DNA of 64,000 nucleotides from Bacteroidota bacterium. Lineage in GTDB: Bacteria; Bacteroidota; Ignavibacteria; Ignavibacteriales; Ignavibacteriaceae. Under the pieces are notes generated by a model. That model saw only the letters and a list, made by a program, of their open reading frames with translations, was not told the origin of the DNA and did no database searches. Below, piece after piece: positions 1-7,752 of the stretch (position 1 is the stretch's first letter; each line of letters begins with the position of its first letter). The translations under genes and the position numbers were made by a program. The stretch is from contig JAKAGV010000007.1 in the NCBI GenBank assembly GCA_021815405.1, positions 62,001-126,000 on the forward strand. The letters run 5' to 3'.

Positions 1-1056
1 AGCATTTGGGTAAATTTATTTATTCCTTCTATATTAAACTGGAAAGACAAAGGAATTACATTAAAGCAGGAAACAAAATATCCGTATCAAGATTTTTCCG
101 AATTCAAATTCATCTGCAAAAAGCCGGTTGAGCTTTCTATACTGTTCCGTTATCCTTCCTGGGCTAAAGAAGGAATGAGCATTCTTGTTAACGGAGTTGA
201 GCAGCATCTTTCTTCGAAGCCGGGAAATTTTGTTGAAGTAAGAAGAGTCTGGAATTCCGGAGATGAGGTCGAAGTTAAGATTCCGATGTCGATTCATCTT
301 GAATCTATGCCGGATAATCATAACAGAGTTGCGATACTTTACGGACCGATTGTACTTGCCGGCGATCTTGGACCGGATAATGATCCTAACGCAAAAAATT
401 TTGGATACGTCCCGGTGATGATTACCGATAACAGACCGGTCGATAATTGGGTAAAGCTTGTTGATTTAGACAAACTTGAATTTAAAACCGAAGGCGTAGG
501 AACTCCGCACGATGTAACATTATATCCTTTCTATAAATTATTTAATAATAGATATTCCGTTTACTGGGATATTTTTACAAAAGACCAATGGACAGAGAAG
601 AAAGCCGAATATAAAGCCGAGCAGGAAAGAGAAAAGAAAATTGAAGCTGCCACAGTAGATTTTGTGCAGCCGGGAGATTCACTTTCGGAAAGTGAACATA
701 ACCTGCATGGCAAGAACATGGATACCGGCGAAGCTTTTGACAGCAGTTGGCGGCATGCATATTCAGACGGCTGGTTTTCCTATGATATGAAAGTAGATCC
801 TAACAAACCGGTGACTTTGTACTGTAAATATTGGGGCGGCGATAAAGGCGGTAGAACCTTTGACATACTTGTTGATTCTGTAAAAGTAGCAACGCAATCA
901 TTAACCGGAAGCATGCCGGGAAGATTCTTTGATGAATTTTATAAAGTGCCGGAGAATCTTACAAAAGGAAAAGAGAAAGTAACAATAATGTTTCAGCCGC
1001 ATCCGGATAATATTGCAGGCGGAGTATTTGGTGTTAGGATACTCCGAACAAACTAG
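1..1056 (+). CDS. Glycoside hydrolase family 127 (DUF1680) protein, 3' part
   Basis: The reading frame is open from base 1, so the start lies outside the window; the internal ATG at 175 is not the true start. The first residues (WVNLFIPS, then a beta-sandwich stretch with FRYPSWA and VNG) fit the second half of GH127/DUF1680 enzymes, a family containing beta-L-arabinofuranosidases. The IPMSIHLESMPDN and VAILYGPIVLAGDLG stretches are typical of the same domain. The last ~130 residues form a second small beta-rich domain, like the C-terminal extension common in Bacteroidota members. The catalytic region is off-window, so substrate cannot be judged. A role in plant or algal polysaccharide breakdown is inference from the family. 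Confidence 0.85.
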   Translation, partial: SIWVNLFIPSILNWKDKGITLKQETKYPYQDFSEFKFICKKPVELSILFRYPSWAKEGMSILVNGVEQHLSSKPGNFVEVRRVWNSGDEVEVKIPMSIHLESMPDNHNRVAILYGPIVLAGDLGPDNDPNAKNFGYVPVMITDNRPVDNWVKLVDLDKLEFKTEGVGTPHDVTLYPFYKLFNNRYSVYWDIFTKDQWTEKKAEYKAEQEREKKIEAATVDFVQPGDSLSESEHNLHGKNMDTGEAFDSSWRHAYSDGWFSYDMKVDPNKPVTLYCKYWGGDKGGRTFDILVDSVKVATQSLTGSMPGRFFDEFYKVPENLTKGKEKVTIMFQPHPDNIAGGVFGVRILRTN

Positions 1057-1189
1057 ATGAAGAATTAAAGATCAAGGATGTAGAAGCAATTTGGTGAATG
1101 AATGCATGAAGAGCATAGATGCATGATTAACCTGAAGTTCTGAGTTGGATTTTGTAATGTGTAAATTGATTGATAAAAGTTTCATCCGG

Positions 1190-1640
1190 CATAATAGGCG
1201 ATTCACATAGCAAATTTGATATTCAACATGATTGTTTTAAGTTTTTGCAATTCAATAAAAAGGATTCACATAGCATTCTGATAACTTCACATAGCTAAAT
1301 GAAAGCTTCACATTATGAAATATATGTGCAGCAATCACATCTAAAGTGACGCAGAATCAAATAAACAGCTCACATTACAAGTTGATTTCGTCACATAACG
1401 AAATGATAGTTTAACATTATGATGTATATGTGCAGCAATCACATTTCAAGTAGTGCAAAATCAAATTTACATCGCACATAGCTGAATGATCTTAGCACAT
1501 AACGGGAAAAAAGCTCAGCATAATCAAAATTAAAGCTCACAAATCACATTTGGAATTGTGCAGAATCAAATTATTTTTAGCATAATGAGTCGATTTAACA
1601 ACAATACTAAATGGATGCGGCACATAGTTGAAAAGACGAA
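1190..1640. repeat. Degenerate short-period repeat region built on CACAT words
   Basis: The 1057-1696 stretch has no credible gene. Within it the word CACAT recurs more than ten times, often about 20-22 bases apart and followed by A/T-rich spacers (for example CACATAGCTAAATGA and CACATAACGAAATGA). A larger imperfect duplication is also visible: bases 1311-1362 and 1415-1467 share TATGTGCAGCAATCACAT and a following GCA(G/A)AATCAAAT, and a third partial copy lies near 1544-1571. The spacing is irregular and the units have diverged. Confidence 0.55.
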
Positions 1641-1696
1641 GCGCAAAATACATTTCTTTTCAAATTTCAATGAATGATAAGTGCAAAACTCACATT

Positions 1697-1830
1697 ACTT
1701 ACTCACGTTACGCAGATGTCATGCTGAACTTGTTTCAGCATCCCCAAAATGCTGAAAAATGAGATTCCGAATCAAGTTTGGAATGACAAAGTAAATTAGA
1801 TCCTTAATTGTGCGTAACGTAAGTTATTAA
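1697..1830 (+). repeat. MITE-like dispersed repeat, copy 1
   Basis: The element has terminal inverted repeats related to ACTTACTCACGTTACGCA and TGCGTAACGTAAGTTA. Inside are two short palindromes, ATGCTGAACTTGTTTCAGCAT and ATTCCGAATCAAGTTTGGAAT. Related copies lie at 2812-2946 (same orientation) and at 15826-15961 and 20180-20306 (opposite orientation). This copy is the most diverged, with an altered centre. Confidence 0.75.
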
Positions 1831-1936
1831 GTATAAAATTACATTTCCAATATAGAAACCTGCCTTCTTTCCATCATCAAAATTTATTATAATTCCAGCC
1901 AAATTTTTAAAAATAATTTAGATAAGAAGAAAAAAG

Positions 1937-2788
1937 ATGAAAGTATATTTTAACGGACAATATTTGGAACTTGATGAAGTAAGAATCTCACCGTTCGACC
2001 GGGGTTTTCAGTATGCCGACGGCGTTTATGAAGTTATGAGGACTTATTATGAAAAGCTATTTCATGCAAGAGACCACTTTGCAAGATTAAAAGAAAGTCT
2101 GAAAGCGATACGAATAAAATATAATGAAGTGGATGAACTTGAAGATATAATTTACAAGCTGATTGAATTGAATTCTTATTCAAACAGCGAAACTTCAGCT
2201 TATATACAGATTACGCGGGGAGAATTTTATCCGCGTAAACATTCCTTTCCGCCGGAAAATGTAAAGCCGACTGTTTTTGTCGCGGTTACTCCGATTAGCG
2301 GAGATACAAGAACATTAGGCAAGGGAATAAAAGTAATTCTTGAAGAAGATATACGCTGGTCACGCTGCAATATAAAATCGATTTCACTTTTACCGAGTGT
2401 ACTTGCAAACCAGCATGCCGTTGATGAAGGCGCTGAAGAAGCAATCTGGGTAAGAGACGGAATATTATATGAAGGTTCCCATACAAACTTTTGGGGAGTG
2501 AAAGATGAGAAAATATTTACAGCTCCTCTATCAAATTATATTTTACCTGGCGTTTCAAGAAAAGTATTGATAGAAGTTTGCCGCAGCGGCGGAATTGAAG
2601 TGAAGGAAGAAGTTATAAAGGAAAGCGAACTAAAAACCTTTCAAGAATTTTTTATTACCGGAACGAATACGGAAGTAAAACCGATAATTCAAATAAATGA
2701 TTGGAAACTCGGAGACGGAAAGCCAGGAATAATTACTAAAAAGATTCATTCGTTATTATTACATTATATCGATTCAAAGCAATGGTAA
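1937..2788 (+). CDS. dat: D-amino-acid transaminase (class IV, PLP-dependent)
   Basis: This 283-residue protein matches the usual length of D-alanine aminotransferase and resembles the Bacillus enzyme along its length. It probably interconverts D-alanine and D-glutamate with their 2-oxo acids, supplying D-amino acids for peptidoglycan. The fold-type IV signatures are present: FDRGFQYADGVYEV near residue 20, EDIRWSRCNIKS with the PLP-binding lysine at about K147, the GSHTNFWG phosphate-binding region and LPGVSRKVL. The ATG at 1937 follows an AGAAGAAAAAAG ribosome-binding region. The gene stands alone, flanked on both sides by copies of the dispersed repeat. A branched-chain or aminodeoxychorismate lyase role is possible for class IV, but the EDIRW/RCNIKS pattern favours DAAT. 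Confidence 0.88.
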   Translation: MKVYFNGQYLELDEVRISPFDRGFQYADGVYEVMRTYYEKLFHARDHFARLKESLKAIRIKYNEVDELEDIIYKLIELNSYSNSETSAYIQITRGEFYPRKHSFPPENVKPTVFVAVTPISGDTRTLGKGIKVILEEDIRWSRCNIKSISLLPSVLANQHAVDEGAEEAIWVRDGILYEGSHTNFWGVKDEKIFTAPLSNYILPGVSRKVLIEVCRSGGIEVKEEVIKESELKTFQEFFITGTNTEVKPIIQINDWKLGDGKPGIITKKIHSLLLHYIDSKQW

Positions 2789-2811
2789 AATAAGTATAGA
2801 ATAAAGATTAT

Positions 2812-2946
2812 TTAACTACTGAAGTTACGCAATCGTCATGCTGAACTTGTTTTCAGCATCTAAAAACAGCTTAAAAATAAAGATTCCGAAACTAATTCGG
2901 AATGACAAATTAACCATTTCTTCCATTTTGCGTAACTTAAGTTAAT
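2812..2946 (+). repeat. MITE-like dispersed repeat, copy 2
   Basis: The ends are TTAACTACTGAAGTTACGCAA and TTGCGTAACTTAAGTTAA, near-perfect inverted repeats. Two internal palindromes (CATGCTGAAC...CAGCAT and GATTCCGAA...TTCGGAATGAC) are separated by an AAAACAGCTTAAAAATAAAG centre. It is very similar, in reverse complement, to the copy at 15826-15961. It lies between dat and the polymerase gene and has no coding capacity. Confidence 0.85.
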
Positions 2947-3062
2947 TAAATTTTTTGAAAACAAAACAGAAATTGCTTAATTGTTATATTGCTGAAACTA
3001 AGTTAGCAATTAGACATTTTAACAATTGAGATATTAAAAATTAAAAAATTAAGTACAGCAGT

Positions 3063-5420
3063 TTGGTTTCAACGGATGTTTTCATATTGACAGGAGAATG
3101 GCATGACTTCAGAGATAAAAATATTCTGCGGCTGATTGGGATAACGGAAGAACATGGAGCAGCAGAAATAATTATCAGTCATGTAAAGCCTGTTTTCTTC
3201 GTCGAGCATAATGCCAATATTGAAGGATTGACAATCAAATATACCAGGAAGCAATCTGCGATGAAAACATTTTCCGGAGAAAACGTTGATGTACTTTACT
3301 TCAATACTCAAAAAGAATTAAGAGATGCGTCGGACTATCTGCAAGGTAAAGGAATAACAACTTATGAATCTGATGTTGATCCGGTAAGAAGATATTTGAT
3401 GGAGAGATTCATCAATGTACAAGTTAATGTAACGGGAGATTTTACCAAGAAAGAAAAGCTGACAAGCTTTACAAATCCAAAAATAAAACCGTGCGAAGTT
3501 ACACCGCATTTTGTAACAGCATCAATCGATATCGAAACCGGCGTTAATAATAATGCGCTTTATTCTATTGCAATTCACGTAACCGGAAAAAACGGCGAGA
3601 TGAAAAAAGTTTTTATGCTTGGAAGTGTCGGCAAAAAAAGTCCCGATTATATTTCTTTCCATAATTCTGAAAAAGACTTATTAGCAGCGTTCATATCCTG
3701 GTTTAAGGAGATTGATCCGGATATTATCATTGGCTGGCATGTAATAGGTTTCGATTTGATGTTCCTGGAGAGAAAATGCAATGAGTTAAATGTTCCATTT
3801 AATATCGGACGCGGCGAGGGTAAGACTTCTTTAAAAGCAAGAAAGAACGGAGGATATTTTGCATTTGTTCCGGGAAGAATTGTAATCGATGGTCCGCCTT
3901 CATTAAGATCTTCATTCTTCACATTTGAAGATTATAAGCTTGAAACCGTTGCGCAAGAACTTTTGAAAACCGGCAAGACAATAACACCGGATAAAAACAA
4001 AGTTCATGAAATAGAAAGATTATTTAGAGAAGACAAAATTAGATTGGCAGAATATAATTTGCAGGATGCGGTTTTGGTGAGTGATATTTTTAAGAAGTCT
4101 GCTTTAATAGAATTATCCGTCCGTCGTGCCCAGCTTTCGGGTTTGTTGATGGATCAGCTTGGAATGATGACAGCCGCATTCGATCATTTTTATTTGCCGA
4201 GACTGCATCGTGCCGGATTTGTTGCCCCGAATGTAAAAGATATAACCGAGCTTGACCATGCAGCAGGCGGCTACGTAATTGATCCGACACCGGGGTTATA
4301 CAATGATGTAATTGTACTGGATTTTAAAAGCTTGTATCCTTCAATAATCCGTACTTTTAAAATTGATCCGATATCGAGACTTTTATCTGATGAAAATACA
4401 ATTCAAACACCCGAAGGATATAAATTCTCATCTACAAAAAATTTTCTCCCTGAATTCATTGCAAAATTAATGGAACAGCGAAGCGATGCTAAAAAAAATG
4501 GAGACAAGCAGCTTTCGCAGGCAATTAAAATTCTTATGAACAGCTTTTACGGTGTCATGGGCTCATACGGCTGCAGATTCTACCATCCGGATTTACCCAC
4601 GGCAATAACGGGCACTGGTCATTATCTTTTACTTGGCAGCAGAGATTTTCTGCAAGGGAAAAAATATCAGGTTGTTTATGGAGATACAGATTCGCTTTTT
4701 GTTAAGTTGAGAGAAGGCGAAGGTTTAAGTGGAAGTAAAGAAGAAAGCAAGAGTAAGTTTTCTGAGAAAGCAAAACTTGTGGAAGAATTGGGTGAAAGCA
4801 TTGCGAATGAATTAAACAATTATTGGAGGGAAAAATTAAAAAAAGATTTTGGAGTTAATTCGTTTCTGGAAATAGAATATGAAAAATATTATACTAAGTT
4901 TATAATAACTCCTGCAAGAGGAAGCGAAACCGGAGCTAAAAAAAGGTACGCAGGAATGCTTGTGAAAAACGGCGAAGAAAAATTGGAACTTGTGGGAATG
5001 GAGTTCGTTAGATCGGATTGGACCCGTCTGGCTAAGGATTTTCAAGTTGAGCTATACGGGAGAATTTTTAAAAAACTGGAAATTGAAGACTGGATAAGAA
5101 GTGTAGTTTCGAAAGTCTTGAAAGGAGAGCTTGATGATAAGCTTGTTTATAGAAAAAGATTAAGGAAAGACATAGAGAATTATACAAAAAATATTCCTCC
5201 GCAGGTTCGCGCGGCAAGATTGATAGACAGCAGCAGAGGCTTGATATATTATGTTATAACCAAGCGCGGACCTATCCCGATCGAACTTGACCACAGCGAT
5301 ATAGATTATCAGCATTATATAGATAAACAGCTTAAGCCGGTTGCTGATTCGGTGTTGAGTATTTTCGGTACCTCATTTGATGCCATTGTAAATTCTACAC
5401 AACTAAGTTTTTTTGATTAA
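3063..5420 (+). CDS. polB: Family B DNA polymerase (Pol II type)
   Basis: At 785 residues the length matches E. coli DNA polymerase II (783). The exonuclease motifs appear in order: DIET (near residue 155), GWHVIGFDL and a YNLQD Exo III-like motif. These are followed by polymerase motif A (DFKSLYPSI), motif B (KILMNSFYG) and motif C (YGDTDS, near residue 538). Both activities should therefore be intact, giving a proofreading repair or translesion polymerase. The predicted start is TTG at 3063, because no ATG or GTG lies close upstream in frame. The gene appears monocistronic, downstream of a dispersed repeat. In E. coli polB is SOS-induced; I did not identify a LexA-like operator here. Confidence 0.93.
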   Translation: MVSTDVFILTGEWHDFRDKNILRLIGITEEHGAAEIIISHVKPVFFVEHNANIEGLTIKYTRKQSAMKTFSGENVDVLYFNTQKELRDASDYLQGKGITTYESDVDPVRRYLMERFINVQVNVTGDFTKKEKLTSFTNPKIKPCEVTPHFVTASIDIETGVNNNALYSIAIHVTGKNGEMKKVFMLGSVGKKSPDYISFHNSEKDLLAAFISWFKEIDPDIIIGWHVIGFDLMFLERKCNELNVPFNIGRGEGKTSLKARKNGGYFAFVPGRIVIDGPPSLRSSFFTFEDYKLETVAQELLKTGKTITPDKNKVHEIERLFREDKIRLAEYNLQDAVLVSDIFKKSALIELSVRRAQLSGLLMDQLGMMTAAFDHFYLPRLHRAGFVAPNVKDITELDHAAGGYVIDPTPGLYNDVIVLDFKSLYPSIIRTFKIDPISRLLSDENTIQTPEGYKFSSTKNFLPEFIAKLMEQRSDAKKNGDKQLSQAIKILMNSFYGVMGSYGCRFYHPDLPTAITGTGHYLLLGSRDFLQGKKYQVVYGDTDSLFVKLREGEGLSGSKEESKSKFSEKAKLVEELGESIANELNNYWREKLKKDFGVNSFLEIEYEKYYTKFIITPARGSETGAKKRYAGMLVKNGEEKLELVGMEFVRSDWTRLAKDFQVELYGRIFKKLEIEDWIRSVVSKVLKGELDDKLVYRKRLRKDIENYTKNIPPQVRAARLIDSSRGLIYYVITKRGPIPIELDHSDIDYQHYIDKQLKPVADSVLSIFGTSFDAIVNSTQLSFFD

Positions 5421-5604
5421 TTGAAATTTAACTTTGAACTTAGACAGCTAATCCTTATACTTGTCAATCCAAGGATAAAAAATTTTGCACCGTGCTTTGT
5501 ATGAGATATGATTATTTTTAATTGACAAAAAGAGTTAAGTATGCGAAAGGCAAGTTTATTAAGCAAAAAGATATTGAGATAATAAGGAGAAAAAAGGGAG
5601 AAGA

Positions 5605-6684
5605 ATGCAGGACGAAGTAAGAATAGTTATTGCCGAAGACGAAAGTATAATTGCAATTGATATTTCCAAAACACTTGAACATTTAGGATATAAAGTTTTA
5701 GGAACTTCTAGAACGGGTCTGGATACAATCAAACTTGCAAGAACATTTAAGCCCGACCTGGTGTTGATGGATATTGTACTTGAGGATAAGATGTCCGGGA
5801 TTGAAGCAGCAGAAATTATAATGAATGAGCTGAACATTCCTGTTGTATATCTAACTGCGATGGCTGACGACGAGACTATTCAAAGCGCAAAAATTACGGA
5901 GCCATTCGGTTATGTTCTAAAACCATTTGATGAGCGGACGCTTCATTCAGCAATTGAGATGGCGCTTTATAAGTACAAAATAAATCAGCAGCTTAAAGAA
6001 AGAACGAAAGAGCTTGAAGAAGAAAAGGTAAGAGCAAACAGACTGCTTCATAATATTTTTCCTAATGAAGTAGTCCGCGAGCTGCAGGAAACCGGCACTA
6101 TAAAACCAAAAGAATTTTCAATGGTAACACTTCTCTTTACCGACTTCCAGGGATTTACAGAAATATCTTCCGATATGCATCCTCAAGAACTGGTTACAGA
6201 GTTGAATGATGTTTTTAAAAATTTCGATTCTATCATCGCGAAACACCAGCTTGAAAAACTTAAAACGATGGGTGATTCATACATGGTAGCCGGGGGGCTT
6301 CCTAAAGAAACTAACGACCATGCATTCAAAGTAATAAATGCTGCGATTGAAATGCAGGAATACTTAAAGATTAGAAATTGCGAATCAAAATATAAATGGG
6401 AGATGAGAGCCGGCATTCATTCCGGCAGCGTTGTTGCCGGAGTGGTAGGCAAAAATAAATTTACTTATGATGTTTGGGGCAACACTGTAAACATTGCAAG
6501 CGCAATGGAGAGACACGGTTTGCCGGGAAGAATTAATATTACATCAACTACATATGATTTAATAAAGGAGTGCTTCGATTGCAGTTATTTCGGAAGCATT
6601 GACTTAACCGGCAACGGCAAGATTGAAATGTATTTGATCGAAAAAAGGAGATATGAAGAAAAAAACAAGAATACTTGTCGTTGA
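5605..6684 (+). CDS. Receiver domain-adenylate/guanylate cyclase fusion, copy A
   Basis: Residues 5-125 form a receiver domain with E11/D12, phosphoacceptor D56, T84 and K106. A coiled linker follows, then a class III nucleotide cyclase domain from about 170 to 345. The metal-binding aspartates are D180 (LLFTDFQGF) and D224 (KTMGDSYM). K220 and D289 are the pair that selects ATP, so the class would be adenylate cyclase. N296 of the transition-state pair is present, but the arginine expected four residues on is A300 (NIASAM). Activity may therefore be low or need a partner. There is a GGGAGAAG ribosome-binding site before ATG 5605, and the 3' end overlaps the next cyclase gene by 32 bases. The receiver suggests control by a histidine kinase. 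Confidence 0.9.
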   Translation: MQDEVRIVIAEDESIIAIDISKTLEHLGYKVLGTSRTGLDTIKLARTFKPDLVLMDIVLEDKMSGIEAAEIIMNELNIPVVYLTAMADDETIQSAKITEPFGYVLKPFDERTLHSAIEMALYKYKINQQLKERTKELEEEKVRANRLLHNIFPNEVVRELQETGTIKPKEFSMVTLLFTDFQGFTEISSDMHPQELVTELNDVFKNFDSIIAKHQLEKLKTMGDSYMVAGGLPKETNDHAFKVINAAIEMQEYLKIRNCESKYKWEMRAGIHSGSVVAGVVGKNKFTYDVWGNTVNIASAMERHGLPGRINITSTTYDLIKECFDCSYFGSIDLTGNGKIEMYLIEKRRYEEKNKNTCR

Positions 6685-7723
6685 AGACGAGTATATTATC
6701 GCTATTGACCTGAAGAAAATCCTCGAAAAGCTCGGGTACGAAGTAACTTCGTTTGTTGGCAAAGGCGAAGAAGCTATTAAAAGAGCTGAAGAAGAAAAGC
6801 CTGATCTTATATTAATGGATATTATGTTAAGCGGACAGCTAAACGGCATCCAGGCAGCGGAATTAATTAAGAATAAATTTGAAATCCCCGTGGTTTTTCT
6901 TACTGCTTTGGTTGACGAAGAGACACTTCAGAAAGCTAAAATTACTGAGCCTGGCGGTTACCTTTTAAAACCATTTGAAGAGAAGGGACTTCATAGCGCA
7001 ATTGAGCTGGCGCTTTATAAATTCAAAATAGAAAAACAACTTAAAGAAAAAACCAGAGAACTTGAGCTTGAGAAAATTAATAATGACAAGCTTCTTCATC
7101 ATATACTTCCTGCCGATGTAATTTATGAAATGAAAATGAGCGGAACAGTTAATCCGAAGCATTACGAATCTATTTCAATTTTATTTACGGACTTCGAAGG
7201 GTTCAGGCAAATAACCAGTCAGCTTCCTCCGGGCGAACTAGTTGAAGAGCTTAATGAAATTTTCAGCCGGTTTGATTCAATAATAGAAAAGTACAGGCTT
7301 GAGAAGCTGAAATCCATAGGCGATACTTACATGATCTGCGGAGGCTTGTTCGAAGAACAAAATAACCATGCCGTAAGAGTTATTTCTGCTGCTAAAGAAA
7401 TGATGGAATATATTTCTGAAAAGAATAAAACATCAAACGTAAAATGGAAATTAAAAGCCGGAATTAATTCTGGTCCTGTGGTTGCGGGCGTTGTCGGTAC
7501 AAACAATTTTACTTACGATATCTGGGGAGACGCAGTTAATATTGCCAGCCGAATGGAGAACAGTTCTAAAGGCGGAGAGATAAATATTTCAGGCAGCACA
7601 TACGAACTCATTAAAGATTATTTTAATTGTGAATACCGTGGCAAAATGACTGTAAAGGGAAAGGGAGAGACCGATATGTATTTTGTGAAGGAAGCGAAAT
7701 TAAAAGAGAGTATTGTAGTTTAA
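6653..7723 (+). CDS. Receiver domain-adenylate cyclase fusion, copy B
   Basis: This is a tandem paralogue of the preceding gene, aligning without gaps over most of its 356 residues. The receiver has E11/D12, D56, T84 and K106. The cyclase domain has metal ligands D180 and D224, ATP-selecting K220 and D289, and the full transition-state pair N296 and R300 (NIASRM). It should make cAMP. The start ATG at 6653 lies inside the upstream coding region and follows an AAAAAAGGAG ribosome-binding site, so the two genes are probably translationally coupled. Class III cyclases are dimers with shared active sites, so copies A and B could form a heterodimer; this is inference. No cAMP-binding regulator is seen nearby. 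Confidence 0.92.
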   Translation: MKKKTRILVVEDEYIIAIDLKKILEKLGYEVTSFVGKGEEAIKRAEEEKPDLILMDIMLSGQLNGIQAAELIKNKFEIPVVFLTALVDEETLQKAKITEPGGYLLKPFEEKGLHSAIELALYKFKIEKQLKEKTRELELEKINNDKLLHHILPADVIYEMKMSGTVNPKHYESISILFTDFEGFRQITSQLPPGELVEELNEIFSRFDSIIEKYRLEKLKSIGDTYMICGGLFEEQNNHAVRVISAAKEMMEYISEKNKTSNVKWKLKAGINSGPVVAGVVGTNNFTYDIWGDAVNIASRMENSSKGGEINISGSTYELIKDYFNCEYRGKMTVKGKGETDMYFVKEAKLKESIVV

Positions 7724-7752
7724 AATTAATTTAAGTGTATTGCGCATTTCTC

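Noticed and set aside
175-1056. The glycosidase starting at ATG 175 as a complete gene
   Set aside because: The same frame is open to base 1 and encodes typical GH127 residues (WVNLFIPS), so the gene is cut by the window edge.
1190-1640. CRISPR-like array
   Set aside because: Units are too short (about 21 bases), there is no conserved repeat with unique spacers of constant length, and no cas gene is in the window.
5605-7723. Guanylate rather than adenylate cyclase for the receiver-cyclase fusions
   Set aside because: The base-selecting positions are Lys and Asp (KLKTMGD/KLKSIGD and YDVWG/YDIWG), the adenylate pattern, not the Glu/Cys pattern of guanylate cyclases.
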